Assembly (NCBI RefSeq): GCF_034190915.1
Contig: NW_026947507.1
Coordinates: 30,928,001-30,992,000 of the forward strand
DNA length: 64,000 nucleotides
Source: Cavia porcellus
Taxonomy: Eukaryota > Chordata > Mammalia > Rodentia > Caviidae
Direction: 5' to 3'
The notes below the pieces were generated by a model. The model was not told where the DNA came from, did not search any database, and worked only from the letters and a program-made list of their open reading frames with translations. Below are positions 37,095-49,519 of this stretch, in pieces. Both the position numbers and the translations under genes were made by a program. Position 1 is the stretch's first letter. Every line of letters starts with the position of its first letter.

Positions 37095-37468
37095 AGCCTC
37101 CCCGTCCCCTTGAAGACTTGGTTACCAGTCTGCAGGGCTACTGCAGTTTGTGAGATTATGAGGAATGGTAGAATCTAGGTAGAGCAGAGTAGTGGAAAGA
37201 AATCAGGCACTGGAGGTGTACCAAGCAGGGACATGGAGTCTTTGTCTTTGCTTTGCTTTCTCTTTTTTGCCTCCCAGCCCCATGGGATGGCAGCTTTTTT
37301 GCCACATGCTCTCACCATGATATGTTGGGTTGGTACAGCCCCAGTGGGACAAGACCAACTTACTAGGGACTGAAATCTCTGAAACCATAGAAAAACGAGA
37401 CTTCATTGCTTATAAGTTATATCTCAGGTATTTTGTCACAGTGATACAAAGCTGACCAGCACTGAATG
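37095..37468 (+). mobile_element. MaLR LTR in opposite orientation
   Basis: Its 3' end is clear: GCTCTCACCATGATATGTTG, CTGAAATCTCTGAAACCATA, then TCTCAGGTATTTTGTCACAG and AAAGCTGACCAGCACTG. The 5' part is diverged. Confidence 0.78.
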
Positions 37469-37675
37469 TTTAAGAATTTTAGAGCATCCTAGTACAGCTG
37501 CTAATGGACTCTTATTTATTTACCTATGCATCTTTACTGCTTTGTTTTTGTAGCCAAACATGTTCCTGTTATAACATAAAGGATGTCCAGTGGCCAATAA
37601 AATTCAGATCATTCAGTGATCTATTTTACACGTGGAGACACCGTTGGCTTTCCAGTACCCTTCTCCTTATTTATA

Positions 37676-38075
37676 CTAATGTATTAATCAGTTTTGTTGT
37701 TGTTGTTGTTGTTGTTGCTGGGACATGCACAATGTAAAGAAGGGAAAGGTTCATTTTGGCTCACAGTTTCAGACATTTCAAATATTGAGCTTGTATCATA
37801 TATACATTTACCGAAGTTGTTACTGATTATTCCAACCGTGCCTTATGGGAGCCACTTTTCACTAAGTACTTTAGAAGGTTACTCTTTGGGAAACAGTAAA
37901 ATCTGGAACACTTGGGACATAATATATTACAAGACCAGGTCACATGGAAGAGAGGGAAGATTATATGTTTGAGATGCTGACATCATTAGAAAAGTTTACT
38001 CTCAGGACGTAGTTCATGTGTAAGCACAGACCTAAGGTTTGCAAAATATGACCTTTGTGCTTAATCTAACCACCA
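37676..38075 (-). mobile_element. MaLR LTR with an internal (GTT)n
   Basis: The plus strand starts TGTATTAATCAGTTTTGTTG, has a (GTT)7 tract at about 37695-37718, then GGTTCATTTTGGCTCACAG and TTTCAGACATTTC. Right boundary near 38075 is approximate. It is the third LTR of the cluster. Confidence 0.7.
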
Positions 38076-40015
38076 CCCTCCATCTTATATAAATAGTTTT
38101 ACTGGAATATATTGTTTGGGTAATGCCTATGGCAGTTTTTGTGTGAAAGCAACAAATCTGAGAGGTCATGAGTGATACGGTTTCTAAAATATTTACTATT
38201 CTAAAAGCTTACTCTTCCAAAAATATTTGCTGACTCTGAAATAGAGAAGGGTCACAGGAAATACTTCCATTTTAATCCATTAGCTTTCTGCTTTAAATTA
38301 TAAGTTATCATGCATAATTGGCTATATAGGCTGTAGTTATTCACAGAAAATTTTGGTGCATTAATACAGAAAGAAAAATTCTACATTACTTCATAAATTA
38401 GGGTTTGGTTGCTGTATGGGAAATGTTTTGCATGATGAGAAAACCGCAGATGTCTCTTCAACTAAGCTAAGAGCCAGTGTTCTAACAGAGCCACAAATAA
38501 GTAATTTTATTTCCTGTGTACTCTGATGAAGAAAGAGTATGTTGATATTCTCATCATGGGTTTAATAGCTAGTGAAATATTTTCTCAGTGTATTAATTGT
38601 TTAGGATAGCTATGTACTAGCAAGTTTCAGTTTCATTATCATTAAATGCAAGCTAAGTACAAGACATATTTTATATATTTATGCAAGTAGTCTGTTTCCT
38701 TGAATAAGATTAAAAAACCAAAATAATTTAATCATAATTATGATATATTATATAAAAGTAAAAACCCAACTCTTCATACTCTGGCCAGAGTTCAGGCAGT
38801 CATATAATGAATTTGATTATGGATGATCATCCTTTATTTTTAACTTGGACATCTGAACAAAATTTCTTACTAATGGTTAATAAAAAAGGAGTTATAAAGC
38901 ATGTTACCATCAGTGACCTGTTGAACTTCTTACAGAGGGCAAATCTTTTCAATTAGAAACATGGAGCTCTTCTCCTTCCCTGGATAATATTCTGTAGTAT
39001 TTCACAGTAATTATAATATGAATGTGGATTAACATGATTTTAAGTGTCATTTATATTTACCACAGTCCGATACAACTTATGGGATTCCAGTGAGATAAAT
39101 GCTAGTGTTTATGCATATGAAAGATAATATTAAGCCACTAAAATAGGAATCCTGGAGTGCTGTAAGAGTTCATTTTCATCTTGCATTCTGACAGTATTTC
39201 TATTATTGCCAGTTGTTTCCCATAGTAACCTGAGAACAATTTAATTACATTATTTAGCAACTGAAATTAAATTAAATTAACCCAAGATAGGCTATTTATG
39301 GGAGGATATTGTTACAGTGTATCAATTAACACTTATTAAAATAATTTTAAGCTTAAAAGCCCCACAAGAAACTATATTATGTTGAAAAACTATAATCTTA
39401 ATAAAAGATAAAATAATAAAGTATATTATTTATTTCATTTCCCTATTGTTATATTCTAGCAGAATGAGATAAATGTTATTGATCAGCTGGTTTTATATTC
39501 CTTATATGTTGCTATATCTTTATTAGCATGTGCTAATAAAACAATTTAAGAAAAATATAGCCTTAATTTCACTCACTAGCTTCTAGAAATATAAAAACAC
39601 AAATGATATAGAAGAGTATACATCATAGATTATTTATAATACCAAAAATTCACCCATAGGACTGCCTGAGATTCTTGATTTTATTTCTTGAAATCCTATA
39701 TTCTGATAATACCATTGCTTATCAGAAGATATCATTGAGAGATCAACTATTGCCCATGTATCCAAACTTGCCAATTAATACTAGAAAATCACTACACTAC
39801 ATACACTTGGCTGGTTATCTCATCTTCTATTCACAGTATTCAGTGTGGTTCCTGGGAGGGGCTCATAGTTTTACTTTTTGATCTTCAGGCTAGACTTTGG
39901 TTCTCCATTAGAACTTTAGTATTTCAGGCTTGTGTTTGGTTGTCTTGTTAGGTGAATCCTTCATTCTAAGTAAATGAAGTCCATTGACTTCGAACATGAT
40001 AGAACTTCTTGGTTT
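38076..40015. other. Repeat-poor AT-rich segment
   Basis: No recognised repeat over about 1.9 kb and no supported gene. Stretches such as 38280-38345 (TAAATTATAAGTTATCATGC) and 39120-39300 (AATTTAATTACATTATTTAG) resemble conserved non-coding DNA in texture. Confidence 0.4.
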
Positions 40016-41700
40016 TGACTTTTTTTAAATTTTATAAAGAATAAAACCAAATGAGAGTAAAACAAAATGGGGTCAGTCAAAACAAAAGGATGGACGTAGT
40101 AAATGACTTAAAACCAAAATTCAAGTTTATCTACAATGGTTACCATGATGTCTCTGTTATCTTCAATAAAATTGCCCATATCATCAGGTACAGTAAAATT
40201 GAACATAGCAGTGCAGAAAAAAATCAGTAAAAACAAAACATTAGCGACATTATAGTACTTCAAAAGAGGGTAATAGTCAAACCAGAATGGACATCATAGT
40301 GAATATTATTGTTCTCAGAGTAGTTGCTTATACTCTCAGACTTGATACTATCAAACATAACAGATTTGAAGAAGATCAGCTAAGAAAAGACAGCAATAAA
40401 ACAGAACAGATTCAAAAAAATCAGTCAAAAAAAAAAAACCAGTGAAAACAATACAGGGCTTCAGATTAAGTTAATAGGTAATTAAAAGTGGTTGCCATAG
40501 TATATTCTGATATCTTTTAATATTCTGTTCTTGTGTTGTATTTCTAGGATCTTGATTATTATATGTCTGGGTATAGATCTATTTTGTTTATAGCTGGCTG
40601 GAGCCTCACTTATCTGAATATCATTTCCATATCCTATGCTTGGGAAGTTTTCTTTAATTATTTCTGTAAATAGTCTTTGTATTTTGTTTGTGTATATCCC
40701 TGCTTCTTCACTTACATTTTTTATTCTTAAGTTATAGATCCTGTTGTCATCTTCTAGCCTTTGTATTGTTACTTCCTGATTCCTTGTTATTTTAAAGAGA
40801 TCTTTCCTTTCATGATCACACATTGCAAACCTGTCTTCAAGGTTTGACAGTCTATCTTTAGTTTCTTTCAAGCAGTTTTGCAAGCTTTCAATGGAGCTTT
40901 TAATTTCCTTGTAATCTTTTTGAATCTGTTTCATATATTCCAGATTTTTTTATATTCTTCATCAAAAGTTTCCCTCATTTATCTATGCTCCTCCATTCTT
41001 CCATTTTTGTCCTCGAGTGGTGCTTAGCATCTCTTTTATTGTTTTTCTGATATCTTCCTTTACTTAGTGTTTCTGTTTTAAGTTCTTTTATAATTTCAGA
41101 ATGATATTTCTTTATGTCAGATGCTGCCTCTTCAGAAACTTCAGGTGTGCAACACCTGATCTCTTCTGTGTCCACCTATCTGGGCCAGCCTTGTTTGGGT
41201 TGGCGGCTGGAGACTTTTCTTTTGTTTTTTCCTCTTGTCATGCTTCTTGTTTCTTCCAGACAAGTGGATAGTGGAGGTCCCTGACACTTCCTGTATTGGT
41301 TACAATTATTCTTAAGCATGCTGGCTAGGATTTGCTACCCTCCCCAGTCTGTTGATGACTACTGGAGTACAAGCAGGGGTGAGGCAGGCTGGCATCTCAC
41401 TTCTAAGCTGTTAAACTACACAGAGTCTTCACCATGTTAGTGTATGCCACATGGATGGGGCCAGTTAAGGATAGCTTCAGGGAAAACTTGTCCTTGACTA
41501 TTGGATCACTCACAGTGGTGGGACTCAATCCAAGCAATTCTCACCAATCTGCTCTGTATCTGGAGTGGCTGAATGAAGCAGGCTGAAATTCTGGTTCTAG
41601 GTTTATCCTGCCCAACTTCAAAATGTCTCCGGCCAATTGCCCACTACCACAAGAGGACTAGGTTCCCCACACTCACCACGAGTCGGTGCAGATCTGCAAT
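40016..41700 (-). mobile_element. HAL1-like element: L1-type ORF1 without ORF2
   Basis: The minus strand from about 41700 reads: 5' UTR-like GC-balanced sequence, ORF1 at 41175-40482, then about 460 bp of A/T-rich, repetitive AAAACAAAAT-type sequence (40016-40480) with no ORF2 endonuclease text. Half-LINEs (HAL1) have exactly this ORF1-only layout. A 5' fragment of an ordinary L1 with a rearranged right side is the alternative. Confidence 0.6.
40482..41175 (-). pseudogene. L1/HAL1 ORF1 (RNA-binding chaperone) remnant
   Basis: The product coats its own transcript in the retrotransposon RNP. An N-terminal piece at 40975-41175 (KKYHSEIIKELKTE) and a 150-codon piece at 40482-40934 are visible. 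The latter has a coiled coil (SSIESLQNCLKETKDRLSNL), then the RRM with NLRIKNV as RNP2-like strand and PRHIIIKI as RNP1-like strand. The two pieces are separated by stops/frame change around 40935-40975. The family C-terminal domain after the RRM is missing: similarity stops at about 40482. Not functional. Confidence 0.85.
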
Positions 41701-41938
41701 TTAGCACATAAGACTCTATTTTTCTTCAAATTCTCATCATATAATTTACATTTTTAACCTCCTGGAAAATCTAGCACAAAACTGCAGTCTAGTGATTATA
41801 TCCACATGGATCATAACTCATTTTGATCCATTAAACCTCTAATGAACTCAGGATTTTTTGATATATTATCCATGAAAATGTATTTCAGAGTCTGATGGAA
41901 TCTTTCTAACTAGTTTACAAATTTAGTTCTGAATTAGT

Positions 41939-41940
<2 letters not shown>
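41701..41940. other. Non-coding, unclassified
   Basis: AT-rich; nothing recognised. Confidence 0.5.

Positions 41941-41976
<36 letters not shown>
41941..41976. repeat. (TC)18 microsatellite
   Basis: Perfect 36-base dinucleotide run. Confidence 0.98.
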
Positions 41977-41979
<3 letters not shown>

Positions 41980-42033
41980 ATTTCGTGCATCACTGCAGTA
42001 TTTTTATTTTTTTTAATTTTTAAAACATTTTTT

Positions 42034-42089
42034 AGTACCAGGGATCAAACTCAGGACATCATGCTTGCCAGGCAGGTACTAAGCCAATG
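42034..42089 (-). mobile_element. Truncated ID-type SINE
   Basis: AGTACCAGGGATCAAACTCA and ATGCTTGCCAGGCAGGTACT are the reverse-oriented ID 3' half. The tRNA-like 5' head is missing after about 42089. Confidence 0.82.
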
Positions 42090-42971
42090 GGAAAAACCTA
42101 AGACTTTAACAAGGGGAATTTCCATTTTGGTATATGCAAAATGGTTGTGTTGATTTTTATATTAACTGATAATTAAAAATTTTAGATTAATAGGATTCAA
42201 GCTGAGTTTTAAACTTAATTACCTTAACATCATCATGCCATATTGCTGAGTTAATCCTATGAGATGAACTCTCTTTCTGCACAGCTTCTCCTATGCATGT
42301 CAAGTGCAGACATCACTCAGCTTGTAGCAGCTCTTGAATAAGCGCTTGGGGAATGTGAAATACTGCATAGAGCCAATGAACAAAAACATTCACAGAGCTG
42401 CAACAGCTGTATTCCAACACTTCAGGTTGCTTGTCTTATTCTCAAGGTACTTCATAGTCAATTGTGTTCTGTTGACATTGACATGTAATGGTGAACGATA
42501 GGTGAGCTAGTGTTAGGTCAGTTTTCCAGAGGAGCTATCCTGAATTAATAAATCTTGTTGAAATTATAAAAGTCATGCTTTCATAACAACTGACATAGGT
42601 TGGTTTTACTTAGTGCCTAATAGAAAAAAAATCATTCAAAATCAACAGAGAAGATTGACCAGATAAAGGAAAAAATTAACAGCTGCAATTCACTCTCCAG
42701 TGGGCTCATTTAAGCATTTTTACCCTTGTATATAATTTTTATTTGATTTAATTGAAAATATGATCTACAGGTTGTTAGAGAGTGTTCCTATCTAAAAACT
42801 CAAAAATATATTGCTGATTTGTTTGCACTGAAATGTCCTTTCCATTATGACCTGGTTGCTTTGTTTAGTTGTAGCCATTGACTGACAAATGAAGGAGTAA
42901 GCTAAGGAGCATTTTCTAGCCTATTAGTTTTCCTTCAGTGCATTCCTGATTAATGCATTTGAGTATTTGAG

Positions 42972-42972
<1 letters not shown>
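42090..42972. other. Non-coding, unclassified
   Basis: No gene or repeat recognised. Confidence 0.45.
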
Positions 42973-43004
<32 letters not shown>

Positions 43005-43015
43005 TGTGTGTGTGT
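42973..43015. repeat. (TG)n microsatellite with one interruption
   Basis: TG units broken once by TACG near 43001. Confidence 0.98.
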
Positions 43016-43956
43016 TCCTTCTAATACCAAGCTTGAAGCATAGATAGCTGCTAAGTATAAAATACTATAGCAAATTGTAAAAAATATAAAAATTCTTTGT
43101 CTTTGTTAAATACAACTTTCTTGCCTATGAATTTGAAAGAGTTGCGAGAGTCACCAATTTCAGGTGAAGCTTCCCATTGATAGTCCCAGAAATGAACAGC
43201 TTGAGCGACAAACCAGTCACAAGCCTGCTACATTGCTGATAAAATTAGTTGGTGGTGAAGCTAATCACACAGATTTTGGTAATGGTTTCATTAGTGACAA
43301 ATCTCTTTCAAACCCGTCAAGTATACAGTTTTTATGTATATAGTATTTATGTACAGATTTTTGCATGTCAAAAACAAATTTAAAATATTGAATTTAAAAA
43401 GGAAGCCCATTATTTGAGTTCTAATCACATATGCAACATGATGACTCTGTTTTGGGTTCCTCCATACTACTCCTGTTTTCCTCCCATCAACCTGAGCAAT
43501 ACTTCAGCCTCTGTAAGGTCAATCATAAAAAGCCTGGATATTTCTTAGACTTCTCCTCAGTATTCCACTTTTTCCCCCATTATACATGAAGGTTCTGGGG
43601 AAATGCTTAGTTCTGTGAGAGTAGAGGTTTTAAGGAAGTGATAAGTAAAAGTGTGTTCAACAAAAATTCTGTGGCGGGAGAGAAAACAGAGCTGTGACTT
43701 TTCATTGATTAATCCTCTTCTACTAAATGAACTATCCATAATTTTAGTGTTTTAGAGATAAAATATAATGATATTCTCCTATGAGTTCATTGACTATTTT
43801 AGTATCATAGATTATCAAAGGTTTAACATCCTATTTTTCTTTCTTCCTGAAACATTTTTCTTTATTCTGAATTAATGAATAGCATGTAGTAATAGGGAAA
43901 GTATAGAAACTTTCCATGTAATTTAGAAGATCTAACAATGAAAACTTTAAATGTGT
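43016..43956. other. Non-coding, unclassified
   Basis: No supported gene. The 60-codon minus frame at 43557-43739 is not recognised. Confidence 0.45.
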
Positions 43957-44029
43957 GGTACTTAGCAATGAAACTAGACTGCTGTACATGTCAGGCAGAT
44001 CTTCTACCGCTGAGCTACATCCCTAGCCC
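43957..44029 (-). mobile_element. ID-type SINE, older copy
   Basis: GGTACTTAGCAATGAAACTA, TGTACATGTCAGGCAGATC, TTCTACCGCTGAGCTACATC and CCTAGCCC are the reverse of an ID element with several changes. This copy keeps the GAGCTACATCCC head type rather than GAGCTAAATCC, so it is a different subfamily from the other ID copies here. Confidence 0.85.
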
Positions 44030-46572
44030 AGCAATGAGTGTTTTGATGGTAACTGATTAAACAAATGACTAGATAGCTGGAATACATTGTCACTGAAAAA
44101 AATCCCATATACGTGTATTATTATTAGGTTGCTCAGCTGGAAATCAGGTGACAGAGCCATTGGTCATTGGCAGTCTATCCTAGCAATAAGATTATCTTAA
44201 AAGTCTAACAATCATCTTTGCTCTTCTGTACCTCACAATTGGCATTAAATGATGCTCAGAGTTAAAGAACAGTACCAGTTGCCAAAATCTGCTTTGTAGC
44301 AGCCCAGAGGAGATGTGTGGCACTATGTTCAAGGATTTGGTTTGTATATTTATGTAGTGCAACTATCGTTGACTTTACTTTTAGCACACAATCCTTCCTT
44401 TAATTCTTTATTTCCTTCTTTCCCTATGGCATAGGCTAAAATATAGATTCATGAAAATATATGCAAAATAAGCTTGAATTAGTTCAATATTGGAATAGTC
44501 ATATTCTATTTCAGAGGTCTAAGCCTGTAAGCTTAAGATAAAAGGTTTGGGGAAGAATCATTAACAGAGCATATTAAATTTGTTCTGGATTGGTATGTGC
44601 CTCAAATAGATCATTATTGGCACTAATGAATATTCATATTGACCCTTCACTAAATATTTGTTGAATAGAATTAAAAATTATACAAAGTTTGACATTTAGG
44701 ATTATTTTAAAGTTTACTTCTTTTTGTTTTTGGTTCAAAATTAAAATGCAGTAGTATTCATTATGCCCCAGTTTCTTCATCTGTGGTGTGAACAACACCT
44801 GTTTTGTGTAAAGGAGTTTATAACTCTCAAAGTATCTGTGTCGGCACCTAGGAATAATTTGTCAATATATTTGATATATTTAGACCAAAATATGCATTGT
44901 AATTTGGCATTAGTTATAGCTGTTAAAATAAATGTAGAAAAAGATTGCCGTGAAGCATAATACATTGTTTTAACTTTGTAATTAACCCAGTTTTAGCTAT
45001 CGTTTTGTGGGAACTAGTCAGGCAAATGCTAAGTTTTTACTACTTTGGAACAGGGACTTGGTAACACTTTCCTTAACATCTACTATGTCTAGGGCTGGGT
45101 ATCTGAATATAGGTTTTCTCTGGCCATGCCTAGTCTTCCAGTTTTCTAGTTAGACATTTCTTCCAGATAGCTTTACAGGTTGTCTACTTCCATTTTGTTA
45201 AACTTTCAGTTAACCCTCACCCCCTGCCCACGAGAGCTTCCCACTTTGAAAGTCTATCTATACCAATTTCAAAATTTTAAACTTTAACATCTAACCATGT
45301 CCTCAAATAATCCAGATGAAAGTCTAATCTTTAGAGAAACTAGGCACATTCTAATTTACCCAGTCTTCTAGCCGCTAATTAAATCTATGCTAACTTGAAG
45401 AAAATTATCTAGTTATGTCCTCTTGCCTTCCATCCACTTCCATCATTTGCTCTGGTAGCTTGTTCAGGGCCTCATCAGCCAGAATGGGACAGCAGGTTGA
45501 CCACAAAGAGGCTTTGTAGCAAGCCTTGGCTGGCGCAGGAGATAAGCTTGCAGTAGCTGATTTCTCAGCCATGTGGTGTGGGCCTTGAAAAATGATCAAA
45601 CTTTCCTTTATTCCCTGTCTGAAAAATTTTCCCGCATGTCGTTCCTTGGATGACCCAGGACATTGCTGCAGACTGAGAAGTCGAATGCAGGCCAATCTTT
45701 CAGTGTTTTAACAAAGGGTAAGAAGATAGGTGAGTTTTCAGGTGCTAATAAGGAAAATCTTGAAACTACCATTAATGAATCAGTCTAATTGTGTTTTCTG
45801 AAGAATATAACCAGCTATCGGCTATTTAAAACTTTTAATTTTTTCTTTATTACAAAATGTATGACTTGTGGAAGTTATATACCCAACTGCCATCTGGTTA
45901 TAAACGACAATAAAATACTGACTCTACCCTTCAAAAAATTTGAAGATAATTATTATGCCATTTGAGAGTTCTGTGATTCAAAGCAATTTATTTTATAAAA
46001 TTCAGACACTAAATTCTACATGTTTTCCATCTATAGATATTTGCTAAAAGTTGAATTTTTCAGTAACCTTGCAAAGGAAAATATTAACCAAATGGAAGAC
46101 AGTTAGATGATTTTATAAGCATGACAAAAAATGTATGAAAAACTATATCTGGTATTGTACTCTTTGTATTTTCTGTACTTAATTTTAAAATGGGACATAC
46201 TTGATTTAACTAGCACAATATATTTAAATCCCTAGCTGTATTTAAATCATACCAGAATACATTTTGAAAGTATATGTGAAATAAAAAAGGATTATAACCA
46301 GTAAATACCTTTTGTTCTGTATAAAGTATGTTCACTATTATTTCTAGATTTTAAGTTTAGAAAGTACAATGCAATAAAATAGTGATCATTTTTGACTATA
46401 ATTCAAACTTCTGTTACAATCTACTGTTATTTAAATGAGCTAATCAAATATTTCTAAAATCACAATCAATTAAACCATCTCTGTTTCATATTAAATAGGG
46501 CTGGCTTGCGCTAAGTGGTATTAGATTTTCTAAGGCTGAACTACAGTCTTGAGAAGCAGAGCCAGCATGCTC
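44030..46572. other. Non-coding, unclassified
   Basis: No supported gene. A 96-codon minus frame at 45405-45695 lies in a locally GC-richer patch (45400-45690) that may be an unrecognised old LTR or other repeat; I see no domain in it. Confidence 0.4.
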
Positions 46573-46655
46573 CACCACACATGCACACACGCACACGTGC
46601 GTACACATGCTCACCCACACATACAGAGACAGGCAACAGAGACAGAGACAGAGGA
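46573..46655. repeat. CA-rich then GACAGA-rich low-complexity tract
   Basis: Imperfect (CA)n from 46573 to about 46622, passing into AGAGACAG units to 46655. Confidence 0.9.
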
Positions 46656-47159
46656 AGACATAAAAAGGTTAAATTAAAAGCCAGAAGTTACTCTGCCCAC
46701 ATAAGTTATGAATTTGAAACTTTTTAAAAAGATGTCAAGAAAATCTATAAGATTACATGATTTGTTTGAATTGATAACAGACTGATACTTTTGATTTTCC
46801 AATTTGTTTCGAAGAACTGGTACTTCCTGGGAATCATTTTAGAAATGGAGAACCCCGGAGAGAGTCTGCAAAGAGTGAAGAGGGAGGTGCATTTGGAAGG
46901 ATGCGTAGGGAATACTTAGGAAATGTCTGGCCCCTTTGCCAATGAGAAAGGGGAAAGTTTTGAGAGTCAGTAGCCCACGAGGCCATAAAGCAAGAGCAAC
47001 AGTGGAGTCAGGAATTAGCTGGAGAATTTAGCTGTAAGTATAGCAGGAAATTTAGACATAGAATACTTGATGATGGAAAAGAGCCTTTGTTTGCAAAAGT
47101 AATAATGACACGTATTACTTACTGAGATCGCAAGCTTCCTAGAAAGAAAAAAAATCAAT
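46656..47159. other. Non-coding, unclassified
   Basis: Nothing recognised. Confidence 0.45.
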
Positions 47160-47700
47160 CACTATCTGTCAGAAAAGCTGGAATCTGACAGTGAGGCTTT
47201 TCTATGACAATACCCTGAGAATTTCCTACTTGAAGCCTTTTCTTTAGGGGAGAAAAAAGGCATTAAAGATGCAATAGGTGGCTTTAACAAATGTATGCAA
47301 ATTACATTATGATAGAAATTGTGTCTCAAAGATTTTCTCATTAAAGGAAGGGCCAACAATCAGTAAATATAAAACACTTCATGTCTGCAAGTTGATATAT
47401 TTACAATTTTAGTGCCACTTAAGGTGCTCTGTGAGCCAGCGATAGCATTCTCTCGGTCTGTGTGATCACCTGCTTCTCATTATGGTATCAAACCACTAGA
47501 AAAGATGTGCGTTGCCTTCTTAATATTTAATTAGATTTTTAAAATTAGCATTCTCTCATGGTAATTTAGGCATATTACAGCTGCTACAGCAAATTGAGAG
47601 ATGCCTGTGGGATCTGAAGGTGTGCTTGACATTAGCCATGGTGATCTGTTCTGCTGTTCCCGTCACTAATGGAATATTGCTGAGTGTATCTGACAATGCT
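47160..47700. promoter_or_regulatory. Candidate conserved non-coding/enhancer-like block
   Basis: This repeat-free block contains a perfect octamer ATGCAAAT (47295-47302) followed directly by ACATTATGAT, an NK2-type CCACTTAAG, and a TTAATTAGA homeodomain core near 47527. Clustering of such sites in clean sequence suggests a regulatory element. This is inference: single motifs occur by chance and no alignment is available. Confidence 0.3.
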
Positions 47701-48479
47701 TCCGACAAGTCTTACCACCCATCCCTAGAGGTTTTTCTTTGCTCTTCTTTTGAAGGGCTATTTGGGGATGTGAAAGTATCATAAGCAGGGTTTCTCCCCA
47801 GCTGGCAATATTTGTATACGCCCAGCAGTTTTCTAGAAGGTCTTCTCATGGAAGTAATATGGCATAATTCTATTTTCCACAAGATTTGGAATTTGATATT
47901 AATTTTAAAGAGCAGAGCTTTCAGGTAGGAAGAGCAAGGGAGGCCAAACACTTAAGGCAGAGCTGCCTTTGCATTGTTTATTCTTCAGTTCCTGAAATGA
48001 GTGCTTGGATAGAAGGGATAAAGGCGGGATTATGGATGCCTAGGATGTGCCTGTAAATTTAGCAAAAACTTCCAATATCTGAAATAGGGCACAGTGATTG
48101 CTCAGCTGAGAAAAGAAATGCCAGTCCCGCTGTAAATCTTTACTGCCCAAGCCTTCGCAACCCATTTGTCAGTCAGTGCTTTTCTATAACAATTTTAGCT
48201 CTGAAAAAATATCCCCAGGGCTGAAAACTTATTAAAACTCTCTGTATGGAGCAACTATGCTGCCTGGGGAGGAGCTGGAAAAAGAGAAGGCTGGTCCTAC
48301 CCCTAAGGGCAGTAAATCTAATGACAGCCAGAGGCAAATACAAAGGATTATGTGTATAAGACAGGTGGCCAAATATTAATAAAGACACCTGCATTTATAA
48401 AATAGACCAAATAAAATATTTACCATCAGGTTTGAGAGTTGAAATGCTTTAAAAGTGGAATATATTACAATTTATTTAT
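47701..48479. other. Non-coding, unclassified
   Basis: No supported gene; minus frames at 47712-47951 and 48173-48394 are not recognisable. Confidence 0.45.
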
Positions 48480-48690
48480 TACTAATAACTACTATTGAAA
48501 TCCACTGGGTACTAGGCAATTTATTTACCTTATTTTATTAAATCTTAATCATAACCCCTTGAAATAGTATAATCATCAGTTGACAGAGAAGAAAGTTAAG
48601 ATTTTTATGATTCATATTTGCTTTAAAAGTCACCCACCCAGTTTATAATCAAACCTAGATTTGAACCAAAAGGTGCATCTCTACTATATA
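48480..48690 (-). mobile_element. MIR SINE, ancient
   Basis: The plus strand shows ACTGGGTACTAGGCAATTTA, CCTTGAAATAGTATAATCAT, CAGAGAAGAAAGTTAAGATT, then AAAGTCACCCACCCAGTTTA and CCTAGATTTGAACC: the full reverse-oriented MIR order. Confidence 0.8.
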
Positions 48691-49519
48691 ATTCTTCTAT
48701 AACATACTTCATTTACAATCAATACATATGAAATATATATTATAGAGGGTCTCAGCAATTTGACATATAATTATATGTGAACTAAAGAGGGAAAGGGTGG
48801 TATCCAATTTGTTTTATGGTGGACAGGCCAGAACCTGTCATAAATATATAGTTACTTAGACATTCATGTTACCGTTAAGCCACCTGTTAATATTAAGTAT
48901 TAATTGTTAGATTGTTATAGTGATACTTAAGATGTAATCAGTCCCTTGACTCACTTGTTTTTGATATTTCTAGCTTTTATATTGCAAGTTTTCTAAGAAG
49001 TAGCATGTCTAGATTCCCATAGTATCTGTTACAAAACTAAGCACAGGAAAGTTCCCTAATATATGCTGTTAAATCATACTGAACCAATGTCAGAATATCT
49101 AAAATTAATACATATAATCCATACTATCAGCAGCAAAATTGATTTTAGCATAACAATCAACCTGTGATTAACTCCCTATAAATGACTGTCATGATATCAA
49201 AACCACATTCGCTGAATATATTAGGATCAGTTATACTAGGGAAAGATCAAGAAATCTCTTTAACTTGTTGTTGGTCAGTAATGAACTGCAAAATGATTTC
49301 CTAGTTGCCAGTTTAATAGCCAAATAATATATGTGGGCATTGTATTTTCTGGAACAGAAGTTATAGAAGTAGTATTAGTTGCATGAACAGAAAAGTCATC
49401 AAATAAAACACTGAATTTTATTTAAAAGGACATGTACACCGTTAATAGGAATATAAAGACGACTGTTTGCTAGCTCTCCTCACATAAATCTCTAAGTAAT
49501 CACAACATATCTGTTAAAT
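48691..49519. other. Non-coding, unclassified
   Basis: AT-rich; no supported gene or repeat. Confidence 0.45.
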
